DNA of 64,000 nucleotides from Morinoia aosen. Its lineage: Eukaryota; Arthropoda; Malacostraca; Amphipoda; Talitridae. Every line of letters starts with the position of its first letter. Positions within the stretch are counted from its first letter, which is position 1. Positions 21,700-34,000 of this stretch are shown piece after piece. The stretch is taken from contig CM059563.1 of assembly GCA_030386875.1 (NCBI GenBank), forward strand, positions 32,092,139 through 32,156,138, in the 5' to 3' direction. The notes below the pieces were generated by a model. That model saw only the letters and a program-made list of their open reading frames with translations. It was not told the DNA's origin and did no database searches. A program made the position numbers and the translations under genes.

Positions 21700-21995
21700 G
21701 TTTATTAGTGCTCCCTCTGTTTGCTCACACTCCGTATCAAGGCTCGACCATAACAATTCAAGAAAGATAGACGCCCAACATCGCAGCTCTTTGTACGGGG
21801 AACAAGTGTCCACTTTAACGCCCCTACCGAGGAAGGATGTGAGCCGTCCTGGGTCGAGTGGTGATGATGATGCCCTGACAGAGGTCGAGGGCCCGTCTTG
21901 GCACCGGGGCTCGGCCGTCTGGCTCGCGTCTGCGCGTCAGTTAGGCCGGAGCGGCTGTAGTTGTCTGATGTCCAGTGCAGCAATGCCACCTGGTG
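21700..21995 (+). promoter_or_regulatory. GC/CpG-rich leader upstream of the activin-like exon
   Basis: This 300-bp stretch is much richer in G+C and CpG than its surroundings and directly precedes the start codon. It most likely represents the 5' untranslated region and/or core promoter. No TATA box is evident. Both strands are open over part of it, which I attribute to composition. Confidence 0.5.
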
Positions 21996-22003
21996 ATGGC
22001 TAG
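21968..22003 (+). other. Upstream ORF overlapping the activin-like start
   Basis: ATG at 21968 opens an 11-codon frame (MSSAAMPPGDG) that ends at TAG 22001-22003. It overlaps the main ATG (21996) in another frame. A second in-frame ATG lies at 21983. If it is in the mRNA, it could lower translation of the main frame. This is inference from position only. Confidence 0.45.
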
Positions 22004-22380
22004 CAGCAGCAAGGAGGCTGCGTTCTTGCTTCTCTTAGCAGTGGTGGGCACCTACGGCAGTTTTATGGACAGCGATGTAAGGACAGCGACCGAGGCTCCT
22101 TGTCCTCAATGTAGTCATAATTCACCGCCTCCTGGTTCAATATTGTCAGCTGAAATGCACATGATAAGATTAAACGCGATTAAAACCCAGTTACTCAATA
22201 AACTGAGACTTCAACACAGACCAAATGTGTCGCTGGACGTGCCACGGCAGGTGTTGCTGGAGACCGTGCAGCGCTCAGGGGATGCCAGTGTTGCTAACCA
22301 ATTGGATAAATCTCCCCCTGATCTGCCACCAGAGGAAGTCTTTCCTGTGACTTCGGAAATTATAACTTTTGCAACTCCAG
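21996..22380 (+). CDS. Activin/inhibin-beta-like TGF-beta ligand, first coding exon
   Basis: Encodes the N-terminus of a secreted TGF-beta-family precursor. ATG 21996 is the first in-frame ATG after a stop at 21966, with G at -3 and +4. Residues 8-20 form a hydrophobic signal-peptide core (AAFLLLLAVVGTY). Residues 36-39 are CPQC, as in inhibin beta pro-domains. Residues 57-72 (IRLNAIKTQLLNKLRL) match the first latency helix. RPNVS at 75-79 carries an N-glycosylation sequon, VPRQVLLETVQRSG follows, and SEIITFATPG closes the exon. The donor is GTGAGC at 22381, after one base of the next codon. Vertebrate inhibin-beta genes have their intron after the same block. Myostatin-type ligands share the helix but lack the CPxC...SEIITFA combination. 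The mature cysteine-knot domain is not in the window. Confidence 0.88.
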
Positions 22381-22386
22381 GTGAGC
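22381..22386 (+). promoter_or_regulatory. 5' splice site of the activin-like gene
   Basis: CCAG|GTGAGC fits the donor consensus and splits a glycine codon (phase 1). It opens an intron with no visible partner exon in the remaining 41.6 kb. Confidence 0.8.
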
Positions 22387-23695
22387 AATTATTTCTCTTG
22401 AACATTTGTGTACTTTCTCTACTTAAAGAATACAAAAGATGTGAATCGTACAGGCACCCGTTCATCGATAATGAACATACTATCGCTTTTTTTAGGACGT
22501 AATCGCTATAGCGTCGCTGGAACGTCGACCTGTTATTCTTTCAGGTTTATTCAAGTCCTTATTTGCACTAATATATTGCGATTTCTCAACAAAGACTAAT
22601 ATCTGATAACTTGATGCGTTTCAGTGCATTTATTCACGGTACGCTTACCGCTACACTCAAGCTCAAGCCCACTCTAACTCAGAAATACGGTTCACTAAAT
22701 CATGAAATATGTTGTGGGTTAAATTAAAACTTTTTGTGTAATGTTGGTAGCATATAAATAATTTCGTCCAATAAGCAACGATTTATGAAATAAATGTCAA
22801 GTTAAGGAAAGCTTAACTTTAAAGAATTTTTCTCCCGCTCAGAGCTAATCTGTACAAGCAACGAGTGTGACTTGCTTAGCAGCGTCTTGGAAATGCTTGC
22901 CATCAACATATTCTAGCCAACGCCCATAACTCCTTTCTGCAGTTTGAAAAAAACTACCTGCAATGTTATTTGTACAAAAAGCCAGTAGCGATAATAACGA
23001 ATGGAAAAATTATCGTTTAGAATTTGCACTTCATTACAGTGTACCTGATTAGTTTATAAGCACAATGGACAAAAAAACACCGAAGGATTTTTTTAAAATG
23101 TGTTTAAAACCATCAAGTCCGTTAGCAAAGCTGTTGGTTTGTCGGTGTTTCGATTACTTTAAAATAACAAGTTTTCTATAAAGAATTTTTCGTTGCTATC
23201 TTTCAATCTTTCAGAGCAAGTACTCTTATAAATGACGAGAAGTGCATATTTCCGCTTTCCTTTCACTCTTAATTTATAAGTTGCATCGCGAATTAATTTT
23301 GTTTCCCTAATTAATTAAACTTAAACAGGATAACATCTGAATGACCGTGGTTGAAGTCTAATTTTTACGATCAGAACACTGTGAAATTTCAATTGTGAAT
23401 TTGACCTTAGAATACGCGTTAGAATAATTAATTTCTCGAACACTACGCCTGTCTAGCGCCAGCTTTCGTTTGTTTATTTCGGTGTGAGAATCCAGTCCTT
23501 TCTCTTTGGTAGCATAAGCTTAAAAATTTAATTCATACGGTCGATGCACTGTGATTGGAAGAAAGTTATCCATGCCCAAGTGGATTAGGAAAATTTTGTA
23601 ACAACAAAGGAACAGAATTATGCCAAGCGACACAGAGAAAGTCACCGCGCTGATGGCTTTCTAAATTTCATATCCTAAAAGCAAATTCAAGCCAA
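22387..23695. other. Presumed intron, nothing recognised
   Basis: AT-rich noncoding sequence following the activin-like exon. Confidence 0.5.
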
Positions 23696-23699
23696 TATG

Positions 23700-23957
23700 T
23701 GAACCCGCGTTTCCTACGAAGAAGGCGTGTGCCTCGCTGCTCGCCATGCCCATGCACAGCTCGGCGGTGTAGACGCACTTAGAAGGAGGGTTGTGGTGGC
23801 GGACCTGAGCAGGGCGGCACCTGGCATAAGCAGTGAACGGCGAACTCCCGCACCTCAAGCACACCAGCTCACACCTTTCGTCCGGCCCTTTGGGTTGCAT
23901 GCACCAAATTCGTCTCCTTGGCGACGATGAGCATCTGCGACATAAAACTGAGTCCAC
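23700..23957 (-). other. GC-rich, cysteine-rich open segment, unidentified
   Basis: A 250-bp GC-rich patch in AT-rich surroundings. On the - strand one frame is open and cysteine-rich (RCELVCLRCGSS, then ARCRPAQ, SKCVYTAELC). A possible acceptor (TTATGTCGCAG) lies near 23936 on that strand. The spacing of cysteines does not fit any peptide-hormone or cystine-knot family I tried to match. The + strand is open too, so this may be a CpG-rich regulatory patch and not an exon. Confidence 0.28.
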
Positions 23958-26900
23958 AAGCTGGTCATGAATTTTCTCTTGAAATGGCCGATTAGTGCAC
24001 CTAGAATGTCTTAAGAATTTGCTTAGCTAGATACACACTTGCCCTTTTCATTTAAACAAACTGATACATTCGTTATTACTTAGTGTTATGCAAGCTTTTG
24101 ATGGTAATAATTTAAACTGAACAAATATCGTACATGTCTAATAACTTGAAGTTTTTATTGTATTAATGACAAGTTTTTGTTCGAATTTTCAGAAATGTGG
24201 TTTCCGACATTGAACAAATATAAAACAGTGTGATGTATCAACGAGTCGACCATTATTGGCGGTATAAAATACTATGTTTGCACAATTACAACGAGCCATA
24301 GTTATTTTCTAAAGATCTAGATTTTACGCTGAATAATTTCACTCAACTTTACCCAGGCAAATGCGCTGCCTCTGACATTCTCGGAAAGTTCATTTTTACT
24401 TCATCTCTGAAGTACTTATGCAGATGAAAGTATCTACGTTTTCGTTTTCAGTGACTGGAACCTGAATCTTTTATGTACTTCTATCGCATTGTTGACTTCC
24501 AGTGAAATCTATGTTCTGGTGATTTTAGACGATCATTAACATACGAGTGGTCTCTTAGCTGTTCAGTAACTATTTGTAACTCTGTCTTACTGTGGCTTAC
24601 TTTCTATTAGCTAGTAGTTATTAATATACATATCATGCACGTTCTTATCAGTTCAACACTCTCAGTTAAAGTGATTCTAATATACTGGTTGCACAAACCA
24701 GTCACTGAGTCGGTTACCCATTTTGGTTATTTACTGCATGAGGCTGGTAGAAATTTTCTGAGGAACGTTAATGTTTTCACAAGGTTTATCCATTTAAGTT
24801 AGAATTGCGAGAGCACCTTTAGAAGTAAATTTAGGGAGGTGACAATTTCTGATGAGCATTTCTGATGAGCATATGCTAATAAAATTGTTTCGATTCTAGA
24901 GGTGTCGAGCGCCAACGCCGTCTGACCGGATGATCAAAGCAGACGGATGAAAGTAGAGAAGGTCAAAGGCTTAACGCTTGTTAGCTACATGGAATACCAG
25001 TCAATGATTGTAAATAGGAAATGAACACAATTTGAAGTCGAAGAAGCATTCATAAATGATATGTTGAATGGACGTTTCTGATTCTTCAATTATTCTTGGA
25101 AAATTTTTAGCACCGCTTGTAAGAGTCTGAAAATAAAGTGCATTCCTTGAATTACACATTGAATGCTGCATAAATGGGAAGTCTCAAATATTTCTATCTT
25201 TGCCATTTTATGTCTTTCCCAGCATATTCTTGTAGAAAATTTATTAATAAATTTATGTTAAAAATAGAAAACCGACGAAACAAATGGCACATCGATTTTT
25301 GGTTGATACAAATTTATAACAGCTCTTGTCAATTTTCAGTATGCCTTATTAGCACTTCAAAAATCGGCACTGCTCGGTAGTTAGCAATGATAACTAAAAG
25401 ATTTTTAAAAGAAGGAATTTATTTCTCATTCTGCTCCAAGTTTCGCGAGCCAGTTGCAAGGGCTTAGCACAACGATTGCCTCCCAGTTAGGTCTGCGCAC
25501 ATGGCTCTCAACAAGAATGTCCAGTCAAGACACCGACATCAATAAAATACAGTTTGATATTGTATGTATCCACAGGTATATTATTTCTTTTATACTAGGA
25601 AACATTTCAACAATAATTCTTCAAGCTATTCTTCAAAATTCAGATGTAACGCACTCCGTTTGAAACTCACCAGTAGAAACACGAAGATGTTCGTGTGTGC
25701 TTTCAAGCCGTAAAATGATTACTTCGGGACTGTAAGTTCTTTTGGAGGAAATACGTAATATTTAAAGAATAAATGCTACCCGACTCGCTTGGTTGATGCG
25801 TACCGCAGCGTCCGCTAATTGAGTAAATAACTGTCGCTGCAGATATGGTGTGAGAATTTTTGTTGTTTAACTTTCCTGGTCCATTCAAAAAATAAAAAAA
25901 ATGCACCAGACAGCAGGTCAGAGGTCTACCTAGAAATTGCCTTTCCGCCGATAAATTAGATTCCACGTAATCCTCATTCCTTGTTGCTTGGATGTATTCA
26001 TGTGTTTTTTCTTTCCTTATACGGGAAGGAGAGGGAACAAGTTTTGTCACTTTGGCTAGCGTGTGAGCGTCTATGCAAGCCAGACAAATTCTCTCGGTCA
26101 CAATTTCTGTGAAAGATTTTAATATTTTCTTGACCGTTGTCTTTACATTTGGCCTACATGAATTACTGATACCGATGAGAAGCTGTGTATCATCCCAATT
26201 ATGAATTTGTTGGTTATACTTAAAAAAATATAGCGATTTATTAAATATAATTTGAATTGAGTTAATTAATAGAACAAAAGTGAACGCTGATTCTAATTCA
26301 TAATCAATATTTTAACTCTATTTCGTTGAAGTAGTGTATTCCCAACCTGCATCGCACCAAATAATTATGCTTGCAGTTGTATCCTTAGTGAAGCCAATCT
26401 TTCCAACTTTTGCACACATGTTGCAGGAAATAGATTTTTTTAGTTTGTGCGCAAAATTGTATTCTTCTAGTGCCGTTCACATTCTTGTGTAAAGAAAAGA
26501 TTTTATTTTATGTCTCCTCGGTTCACTCAATTTGAATGAGAGAAATTTCCGCCTAAATAAGTGTACCTAAATAAGGTACAATAAATGAACTAAGATAAAG
26601 TTCCACGTCTTAAGTCTGTGTAGAATTTAATAATGGCGTCGATAGAACATGTTAATTTTTTACAAATTCTTTAAAACGTAAATGAACTGTACTAAGCCAA
26701 AAATATTAGCGGATAGTTTTTTTGTGTAAAAATTTAAGAGGGATAACAAATTAGTCCTTGCAGTGATATTTTAGTGAACGTATAAATTGAACTATGAACT
26801 TCAGCGACTTAAAATAAAGACCAAACAAAATTTAATGAAAGAAATAATAATTTGATAGCGTACTGCAGATTACTAGGTGAATAATAAAGGAACTTTTATT

Positions 26901-26995
26901 TCAAGCACAATTATTTCCTAATGAGAACGACTGGGAACAATGTTTCTAATGACCGAAATAAATGAAATAGATTGATTTCTGGGAAATCTCACTTT
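23958..26995. other. No recognisable gene
   Basis: AT-rich. A short tandem duplication of ATTTCTGATGAGC lies at about 24845-24870. The frame at 25703-26101 (- strand) has no recognisable motif. Confidence 0.45.
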
Positions 26996-27049
26996 AAGGA
27001 TAAAAAGGAAAACCAACGTGGCTAAGAATATCAGGATAAAAAACAAACG

Positions 27050-27077
27050 TTTCGGACTATAAAAAATCCATCTTCAG
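27050..27077 (-). ncRNA. Hammerhead-ribozyme-like motif of PLE3
   Basis: On the - strand: CTGAAGA (27077-27071), T, a three-pair GGA/TCC stem with a 10-nt loop, then GAAA (27053-27050) and CG. It has the same layout as in PLE1 and PLE2, with a shorter stem. Confidence 0.5.
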
Positions 27078-27196
27078 TGTTCTGAAATGCAATAAATCGA
27101 AGTATTAAAACATTTTAACTATAAATCCTCTGAATAAATCGAATGTAAGATAATGAAATTTAAAAGACATGATAAAACAAAAACTATACAAAATTT

Positions 27197-27499
27197 TTAA
27201 CAAACAATGGAAAGTTTCACCGCCGTATGACACTCATTTATTGACGGACGGTTTTTTAAAATGTATATCGATTCTAAAATGCGGAGATCGGATAAATTTG
27301 ATGTTGAATCCAAAATTTTAAAATTTGTATTTTTAAAAATATGGTCTTTCTCCAAACAGTGCTCTCTTATAGATGAATTGGATGGCTTGGTGAGGCCACA
27401 GCCGGTGCGAAAGGAGACTCCCCTATGTTGTGCACACCTCACAAACAATTGGAGCCCAGTGCTGCCAATGTAAGAGCGCTCGCAGCGGTCACACGTATA
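27197..27499 (-). pseudogene. PLE3 GIY-YIG endonuclease
   Basis: The - strand frame from 27499 reads QYTCDRCERSYIGSTGLQLF, which contains the first tyrosine, the C-x2-C pair and the YIG motif. It continues with CAQHRGVSFRTG, SIREHC and LSDLRILESIYILKNRPS to the stop at 27197. The domain looks uninterrupted, but with no RT upstream and no start codon it cannot be expressed as the normal polyprotein. Confidence 0.82.
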
Positions 27500-27577
27500 T
27501 TGTTATATTGTTATATTGTTTTTATATTGTTTTTTATCATGATATTCTTAGCCACGTTGGTTTTCCTTTTTATCCTT

Positions 27578-28857
27578 CTAATGACTGTAGCCGTACACTT
27601 ATTCTTCAAAATCTTTTGCAATTTGCTTCAGAAGTAAAATGAACGCACAATTTATGGCAGAGAACTACGTATCATCCGAAAGTTAATCGGAATAATTTCC
27701 TCAGAAAACAATACATTTTCTAATTTTAAAATTTGAAGTTTGTATTTAAACAAACAAATATTTAGTCTTTAAAAAATCACTTGAGCTGCCAATGCTTAAT
27801 CCAACGTGGCTGCATCTTAAGACTATACATCTGAATTTTTGAAGTTCATTCATTGAGAATGTGCCATGTTTTCGCGACTTTTATGGGACTGACCACTACA
27901 GTACTTAAATTCCCCTGGTCACCTTATCCCACGACGCGATGGGGCACGAGTTTACAGCGTCGAAAGCTTGTACTGTCACTAGTTTTTATGGAGGTTGCTT
28001 GCAGCTTAAAGGTTTTCCTAGCGACGCACCCCGAAGTTATCACGAGATGATTGTGTCACTCTGTTCTTCGTTTATTATTTTGTGAATTTTTATTTGCACA
28101 ATTCCTCCTTCTAATATTTTGTATGGTACGTCTCTCAGCAAAATAGAAAAATAGCTTGCTATCTGAGTGTCTCAGTGGTTAGATACTAGGAAAATGTGTG
28201 CGCTATAATGTGGCTGGCTTTACTGCGCGTTTTATCGGTGAAATGCGCCCTTCAGCTGCATTGGAATGGGTGAAGCCCTCTCTGACAGTTGACCTTTGTG
28301 ACACAGACTAGACTAAAGATAACAGTTTATGGCTGGAGAACTCTGTGAAACTGTGGAGCGTTATTATGATTGAAAAATTGTTGATAAAAACATAGCTTTC
28401 ACGCTTAAAAATTCATATAATCTTAAAAAAGAACAAGTTCATGTGCAACGTATACCAATTATCAGAGATCCCAGAATTATCCCAGTACCAGATAAGCATC
28501 GAAATTAAACGCAATGAATGAGGACCATGATCGACGATGTAAATTAGCAGTTTCAAAGGAAGGCATGAATATATAGTTATGCTTGATGATATTTTGAATG
28601 TTGTGAACCCAATCATCCCACCATCATGCTAGACAAATCCATAGTTTACTAAGTTTTGCAATGGCAGAAAATCTTCGATTGTTATGTCATAATGTGTTTT
28701 CTGTGGATTGAAAGACGCGAGTTTAATGAACATTCATTTTTAATGCAACGTTTTCGTGGATCGAGAGCCGCAGGCAGCTCGCGATCACTCAATTCACGGC
28801 TTTCGAAAAATATATAAAGAAAGTAATTAGTATATAATTTAAATAATATACGCTTAC
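27578..28857. other. No recognisable gene
   Basis: AT-rich. Possible short frames match nothing known. Confidence 0.45.
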
Positions 28858-29009
28858 TTGCAGTAGCTGCTGCTCTCTCAATCAATGCGTTTAACCGAAG
28901 TGGCTCTCTTGCAAAAATTAGTGAATAACGCTGACGTAGATGATCAGGTACTGCTGACTCTAAGTGCCGGGCATGTGCACGGGACATACGAGCAGCATTA
29001 CGCACTACG
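28858..29009 (-). CDS. Candidate internal exon, unidentified protein
   Basis: A 152-bp - strand segment lies between a plausible acceptor (T-rich tract, then CACAATAG) and a good donor (GCAA|GTAAGC at 28857). It is open in one frame and encodes an Arg/Ala-rich, helix-prone peptide (VVRNAARMSRAHARHLESAV, ending IERAAATA). I do not recognise the family. The + strand is also open here, so coding status is uncertain. If real, it would be an antisense gene nested in the putative activin intron. Confidence 0.35.
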
Positions 29010-30560
29010 CTATTGTGTATCTAAGCAACCAAAAATATTTCCACCTGGAGAATGCCTTGTAAGGCACTATTTTATATCAGTTATATCCTTTTTATCGCAC
29101 TTGAGCTATGTATAGTTCTTTAACACTAACGGCCGACAACCAGTTAACCATTTGCTCACCAACGTTATAACAAATGGGAATAAAGTTACATAACTAAAAT
29201 AGAATACAAAGTGAATTATGCTAACAAATTCATGTTTTCGAATTATGTGTATATAAGTTAGTGCGGGACATGCAGAACAAAGCCACTTTGATAATTGAAT
29301 AAACTTATTATGTTCATAAATATCTTAATATAAGCTCAGCAATTTGTAGATGTAATCACATTGTTATTAGCCTCGGATTTTGATACAGAACTACATGGTC
29401 CTTTACCGTCATCTACCTTAAAGACGAGCTTCTGCTTCTATAATGTAGTATTCAGTACACGCTCGCTCAACTTCTGTTGCATGAAGAATTTAAAAAAGTA
29501 CCAAAACATCCTCTTTTCCTCAAATTGCTGCAACTTCTTGAAAACATCGAATATTTCATCTCTTGATATATGTAATCTTTTTGATTGCAATGCTAACGTG
29601 AGGCATTTTTCTTTTTTTGAAGATATTCCACGTCACATTTAGATTGACATTCAAGTTGATGAATGCTTACGAAATTATGTATTTATAAAACAGCCCTGTT
29701 ACGTCTTATCCTAGCTCTCCGTCATAAACAAAACGCTATCTTTTTTCCCCGTTGACTGACATTTATATACTTAAAAATGAAAAAGGAAGTGTTGACGACC
29801 TAACTCTGAATTGATTCATGAGTGTACAAATTTTATACCATTGAATTGACTCGTCAAAATGTAAGGTGATTAGGGGATGTGTGTTTTTGCTTGTCTATAT
29901 TCTTTCGTAAATCAACTTATAAAAAACAGTGAAATATTTACCAACCAAATGCCTCGCACTGAGGCGTATTGATATTCTTCTGGTGAGGAATAGTACTCAC
30001 TCTAAAATAGTTGCGTAAGTACTTTTTTAAGTCGTTACAATTTAGCCATCCGTTAAAATGATTCATCAGTTTGTTTAGTGAATATTTTTTAGCACTGGGA
30101 TCAAAACCTTTGCATGTAGCAAATTTTACCACCACCTGTAGTTCGTCTGTCTCTTCGGACGACTGCAAGTGGGTTTTCTTATTTTTGTTAGTCCGTACAA
30201 ACTTGGATGCTCTGTGGTGTTCCTTACTCGTCCTCGCTGTGCTTAATATATTATGAAAAGTGTTTCCTTAAAAATATTGGCTAAAGGTATCCATGACAGT
30301 TCTTCATAACCATAGTTTCTGATAATATATTGAACACATTACCTGTCTAATTTAACACTTACGAACTTACTGAAGACACTTGATTATTTTAGTTAAGTAT
30401 CATAGACCTCGATAATGTTCACTGAGGATTAATTCTCTCCCTGCAGCTGTTGCAAACACTGATAGAAAGTACTTGAAATACTGATATCTAAACTTAATAT
30501 AAATAGTTGAAGAATTTAAAACAAACAAGTAGTCGAACACGTACTATAAAAAAACATTAA
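29010..30560. other. No recognisable gene
   Basis: AT-rich. A - strand frame at 29938-30168 (LQVVVKFATCKGFDPSAKKY) looks protein-like but has no family I recognise. Confidence 0.4.
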
Positions 30561-30574
30561 TCAACATGACTTCT

Positions 30575-30740
30575 GTAAGTTGTGTCGATGGCGGAATTGC
30601 TAAGACTCTCACCTACGCCTCGCACGACCATCGCGTGCCTCCGCTCAGACGAGAGCAGCAGGATTGCAGCGCTGGGACCTGGCTTAGCGGCCGTTGCTTA
30701 GCAGCGCCCTGGTGTACAGGGACTCTTATACTCCCATCAT
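30575..30740. other. GC-rich exon-sized patch
   Basis: A CpG-rich stretch open in two + strand frames and lacking clear splice sites. It could be an exon or a regulatory element. No protein similarity is evident. Confidence 0.25.
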
Positions 30741-30764
30741 GCCATTACTAGAATAACTTCATTT

Positions 30765-31000
30765 ATCATGGAGGAGTAGGTGCGACAATTTACAGTGGTT
30801 CAGGATAATATATCATGATATAGGGTGATTTAAGATGAGGAAAGTGAATTTTAGGTTGATATTGGATGGTCAGTATAGTTCATGACGATGTAAAATAATG
30901 ATGATTATGTGTGATGATGCAGTTGAAATAGGGCGATGTCACATGGTATAAAAGGATGCTGAATAGGAACGGATGATGTAAGATAGAGTAGACTGGTGTA
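30765..31000 (+). repeat. C-poor, GATG-rich low-complexity tract
   Basis: Over about 230 bp the + strand has very few C residues, and GATG/GATGATG recurs. It looks like a decayed minisatellite. Confidence 0.45.
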
Positions 31001-34000
31001 AATAACTCTCAATAAACATAAAGAGTAGCTCTTAGCAAAGAATGATAAGTAAAAGCAGAAGCTCTTATTATTCTTCGTTGCTTAATGGGATTATTTCATA
31101 TTCTGAAGTCTCTTGTTGGCATCTATGAGCTGTCGTTGAGTTTGCTGTGAATTCAGTAACATTCAACCCAGTGTTACACAACATAATGTTCCTTGTGAAA
31201 TTTAGCCGATCATTTGGAGGTTCTCGCTCTCTAGTTAGTCGACGTCGAGCTCTGGCTTGACTGAAACCCTCTTTACAATGCTGGCCGGGCAGCTGTTGTA
31301 TTGGAAAAGTACCTAAAATAACAGAAATATTGAAACCTTGGCCTTAATAAAATCACTTATATTGTTAAATAATTGCCTACACTCAGCATTAACTGCTAAA
31401 AAGTAAAACACTTCATCACATACGATGTGAAAGTCCTCACGAGCTCACACAGTGACATGAAAATTCTAACCCATTTGAAGACACGGCGATTGCACAGGAG
31501 TCAAACGTGGAAGTAAAAAGCAACTTGAATGGCTTCATGCCCACACTTGACATTGAAGTGTACGCTATGGTTTGTACGTCATGGTTTGATAAGCACACAA
31601 AGAGAAGGTTTCAAAGAAATATGTACATCAAAGTGCTGATTTTAATTACGAGTAGGCAACGTGTTCACAAATTGCTGCGCAAAGATGGTCATGTCAAATC
31701 TGATCGCCTCAAGCATTTACGCAGAAAATGTTGTACTCGTGTTCTGTATTGAAATTCGAGTTTTTTCATTTTTTATTCAATTCAGTTGGAATTACACTTT
31801 GTTCATACTAAATAACAACATTATTCTACTGCTACTGCTGACAAATTTACCTGAACATGGTCAGCAAAGACACTACTTTCGTTGTGAACTGCAAGTGATG
31901 TTCCAAGTTCCTGAGTCCCACTGTGTGAAACTCTTAATTTAAAGGTTCTTTTCGAAGTTACGGCTTTTAGTTCGCTTTATTGATTCATCCTTTCCTGGCA
32001 AACTCTGATTTCGCAGAGTATTTTCCCAGCCATAAATTTGTCTGCTTTAGTTATGAAAGAGAATTCGCTTCCGTTTGCTGAGTGAGCGCAGAGCAGTGGG
32101 AAGAGGTCACATGGAGGGAAGAAATTTTTGCGTAGGAGGTTCAACTGTAAGCAGGAAGCTCCTTTAATATTCTCACACCTTTGGCTGCCACTACATACAG
32201 CTATGCTCGAGAAGTTGTAGCCGGGACTCGTATTTGTAGTGGTTTGATATTAGCATCAGGTATTGAGAAAATTTCCAGTTTCTGTTTATTGCAGTCGAAT
32301 TGATCAATTTCAATGTCTGCTTTTCAGTGAAAAAGAAACAGTTTATTTGTGTATCATCATCATCATCATCATCAGTGCATGAGTATCAGTCATTTCTTTA
32401 TTTCCTTAAACCAATGTATTTTCTCGTAACTTCAAGAGCTGTGCCAGGAGAAGATCTGTTGCCAATAGAGAATTTCTACTGTATGTGTGTGACCTAGAAA
32501 GTTGCTTGAGCGACTGAAGCTGCGAGGATATCGGCGAGATGCCCATAATAGGAGTGTTGCGAGTGAACACGTGCTGCTCACGACCACAGTGCATCCTTCC
32601 TTGGTGAGCAGGCCAGGGTGGCGCGGGTCCGCCCATCTCTGGGCTCATCAAAAGCTAAACGACACGCAGGTTATCGTCATTCATGGTCATGGCGTCAGTC
32701 GCGGTTGCCTGCCATGCAAATGAGGTTCGTTTTTTAACTTGTCGTTTTCACTCCATATTGTGCACAGCTGTATCCACCATTTGTAGATAGATCAAGAACG
32801 ACATCAAGTAAGAACAGTAAACATTCAAAATCGGATTTATTTTTTCCAGCTTCTCGGATGCAGTTGTGTCCTAGTGAAGACATTGAAATTATTTGCTGAT
32901 TTCTCGAAATTAGATTTTGTACACATTGACATAGTATTGTATGCATCTAAGTGAGGTCTTCGAACTTCAAAACAAAGCTTGCCTTTTCTTACTTGAGAGT
33001 TAGTAACATTCTAATAATTTGGAAATAAATTCAGGATCCTCCAAGCGATGAACCACATGACCAGCAAATGAGACACATGCGTGTGTCTGCGGATTTTTAT
33101 ACATCTAGCCACATGTGCTGGTGATCGCAAAATCTTATCAGGATTTACGTCATGAAGTGAACTCTTTGTAGAAGTAAAGAGTCTGTAACATCAACTGGAT
33201 CATTTCGCCCTGTAACCTTAGTTATTATTTTCAACAAATAAATTATTTTTTCTTATGGAACTATAAACGGCTTTAATTCGGGTGTAGTAGGTGGCACACG
33301 CAAGCGGGGAGTCTGAAATGATCACCTGAAAATGGTCAACTTAGCAAAATCTGTCTTTATATTTACTTCCTTCACAGTATTTAATTGTGATATGAATCTG
33401 TAACATGAGCATCAAATTATGTGCATTTTCACTACGTTTCAAAAACGAAGATATTCAGTTTAGTTTATTCTAATTTCAATTGATTTCTCTCATTATTTAA
33501 TTTGGCTTTATGATTTTATCATAAATAGTTGCCCCGAAATTCCTAAAACGACATTGAACCGTGCAGTTTATACAACAAGATTAGTTGACTTGTTTTGTTT
33601 TAGTGATCAAATTTGTCCAATTTAATTAAAAAAAAATTCTAAATATGTTAAGCTAAAAAATGTTGACAACCCCAGTTTGTCGCCTGAAACGCCTAAGACG
33701 GACGAAGTCAGAACACAAGAAAAAAATAGATCAGCCGCTGCAAATTCCCAGTTTATGGAGTGTGTGAGTACCTTTTTGAAGCACGGGTTGAAAAATGGTT
33801 CAAATGTATATACACAGCACTACGAGCTGATACTCTATATCATTCCACCAACAGCAGTAATAAATAATAGAAACATTTTGGTGAATGTGAGTTGAACTTC
33901 TATTCTATTTGGTTCGCTCCTACTCGCATAATATTTGCCACCTACGTGTATGTCTGCTTCTCATGAATCTGATAACAGTATAATTTCATACATAGATATC

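Larger units (their letters stand above)
26996..27577 (-). mobile_element. Penelope-like remnant PLE3 (endonuclease and ribozyme only)
   Basis: A 582-bp unit bounded by 51-bp inverted repeats, 26996-27046 and 27527-27577 (shared core AAACCAACGTGGCTAAGAAT). Inside on the - strand are a GIY-YIG endonuclease and then a hammerhead-like motif. The reverse transcriptase is absent: the right inverted repeat starts less than 30 bp from the endonuclease. Either an internal deletion removed the RT, or this is a compact nonautonomous derivative. Confidence 0.75.

Noticed and set aside
21705..21989. - strand frame with a histidine run opposite the activin leader
   Set aside because: GC-rich leader is open on both strands by composition; no motif and no splice signals.
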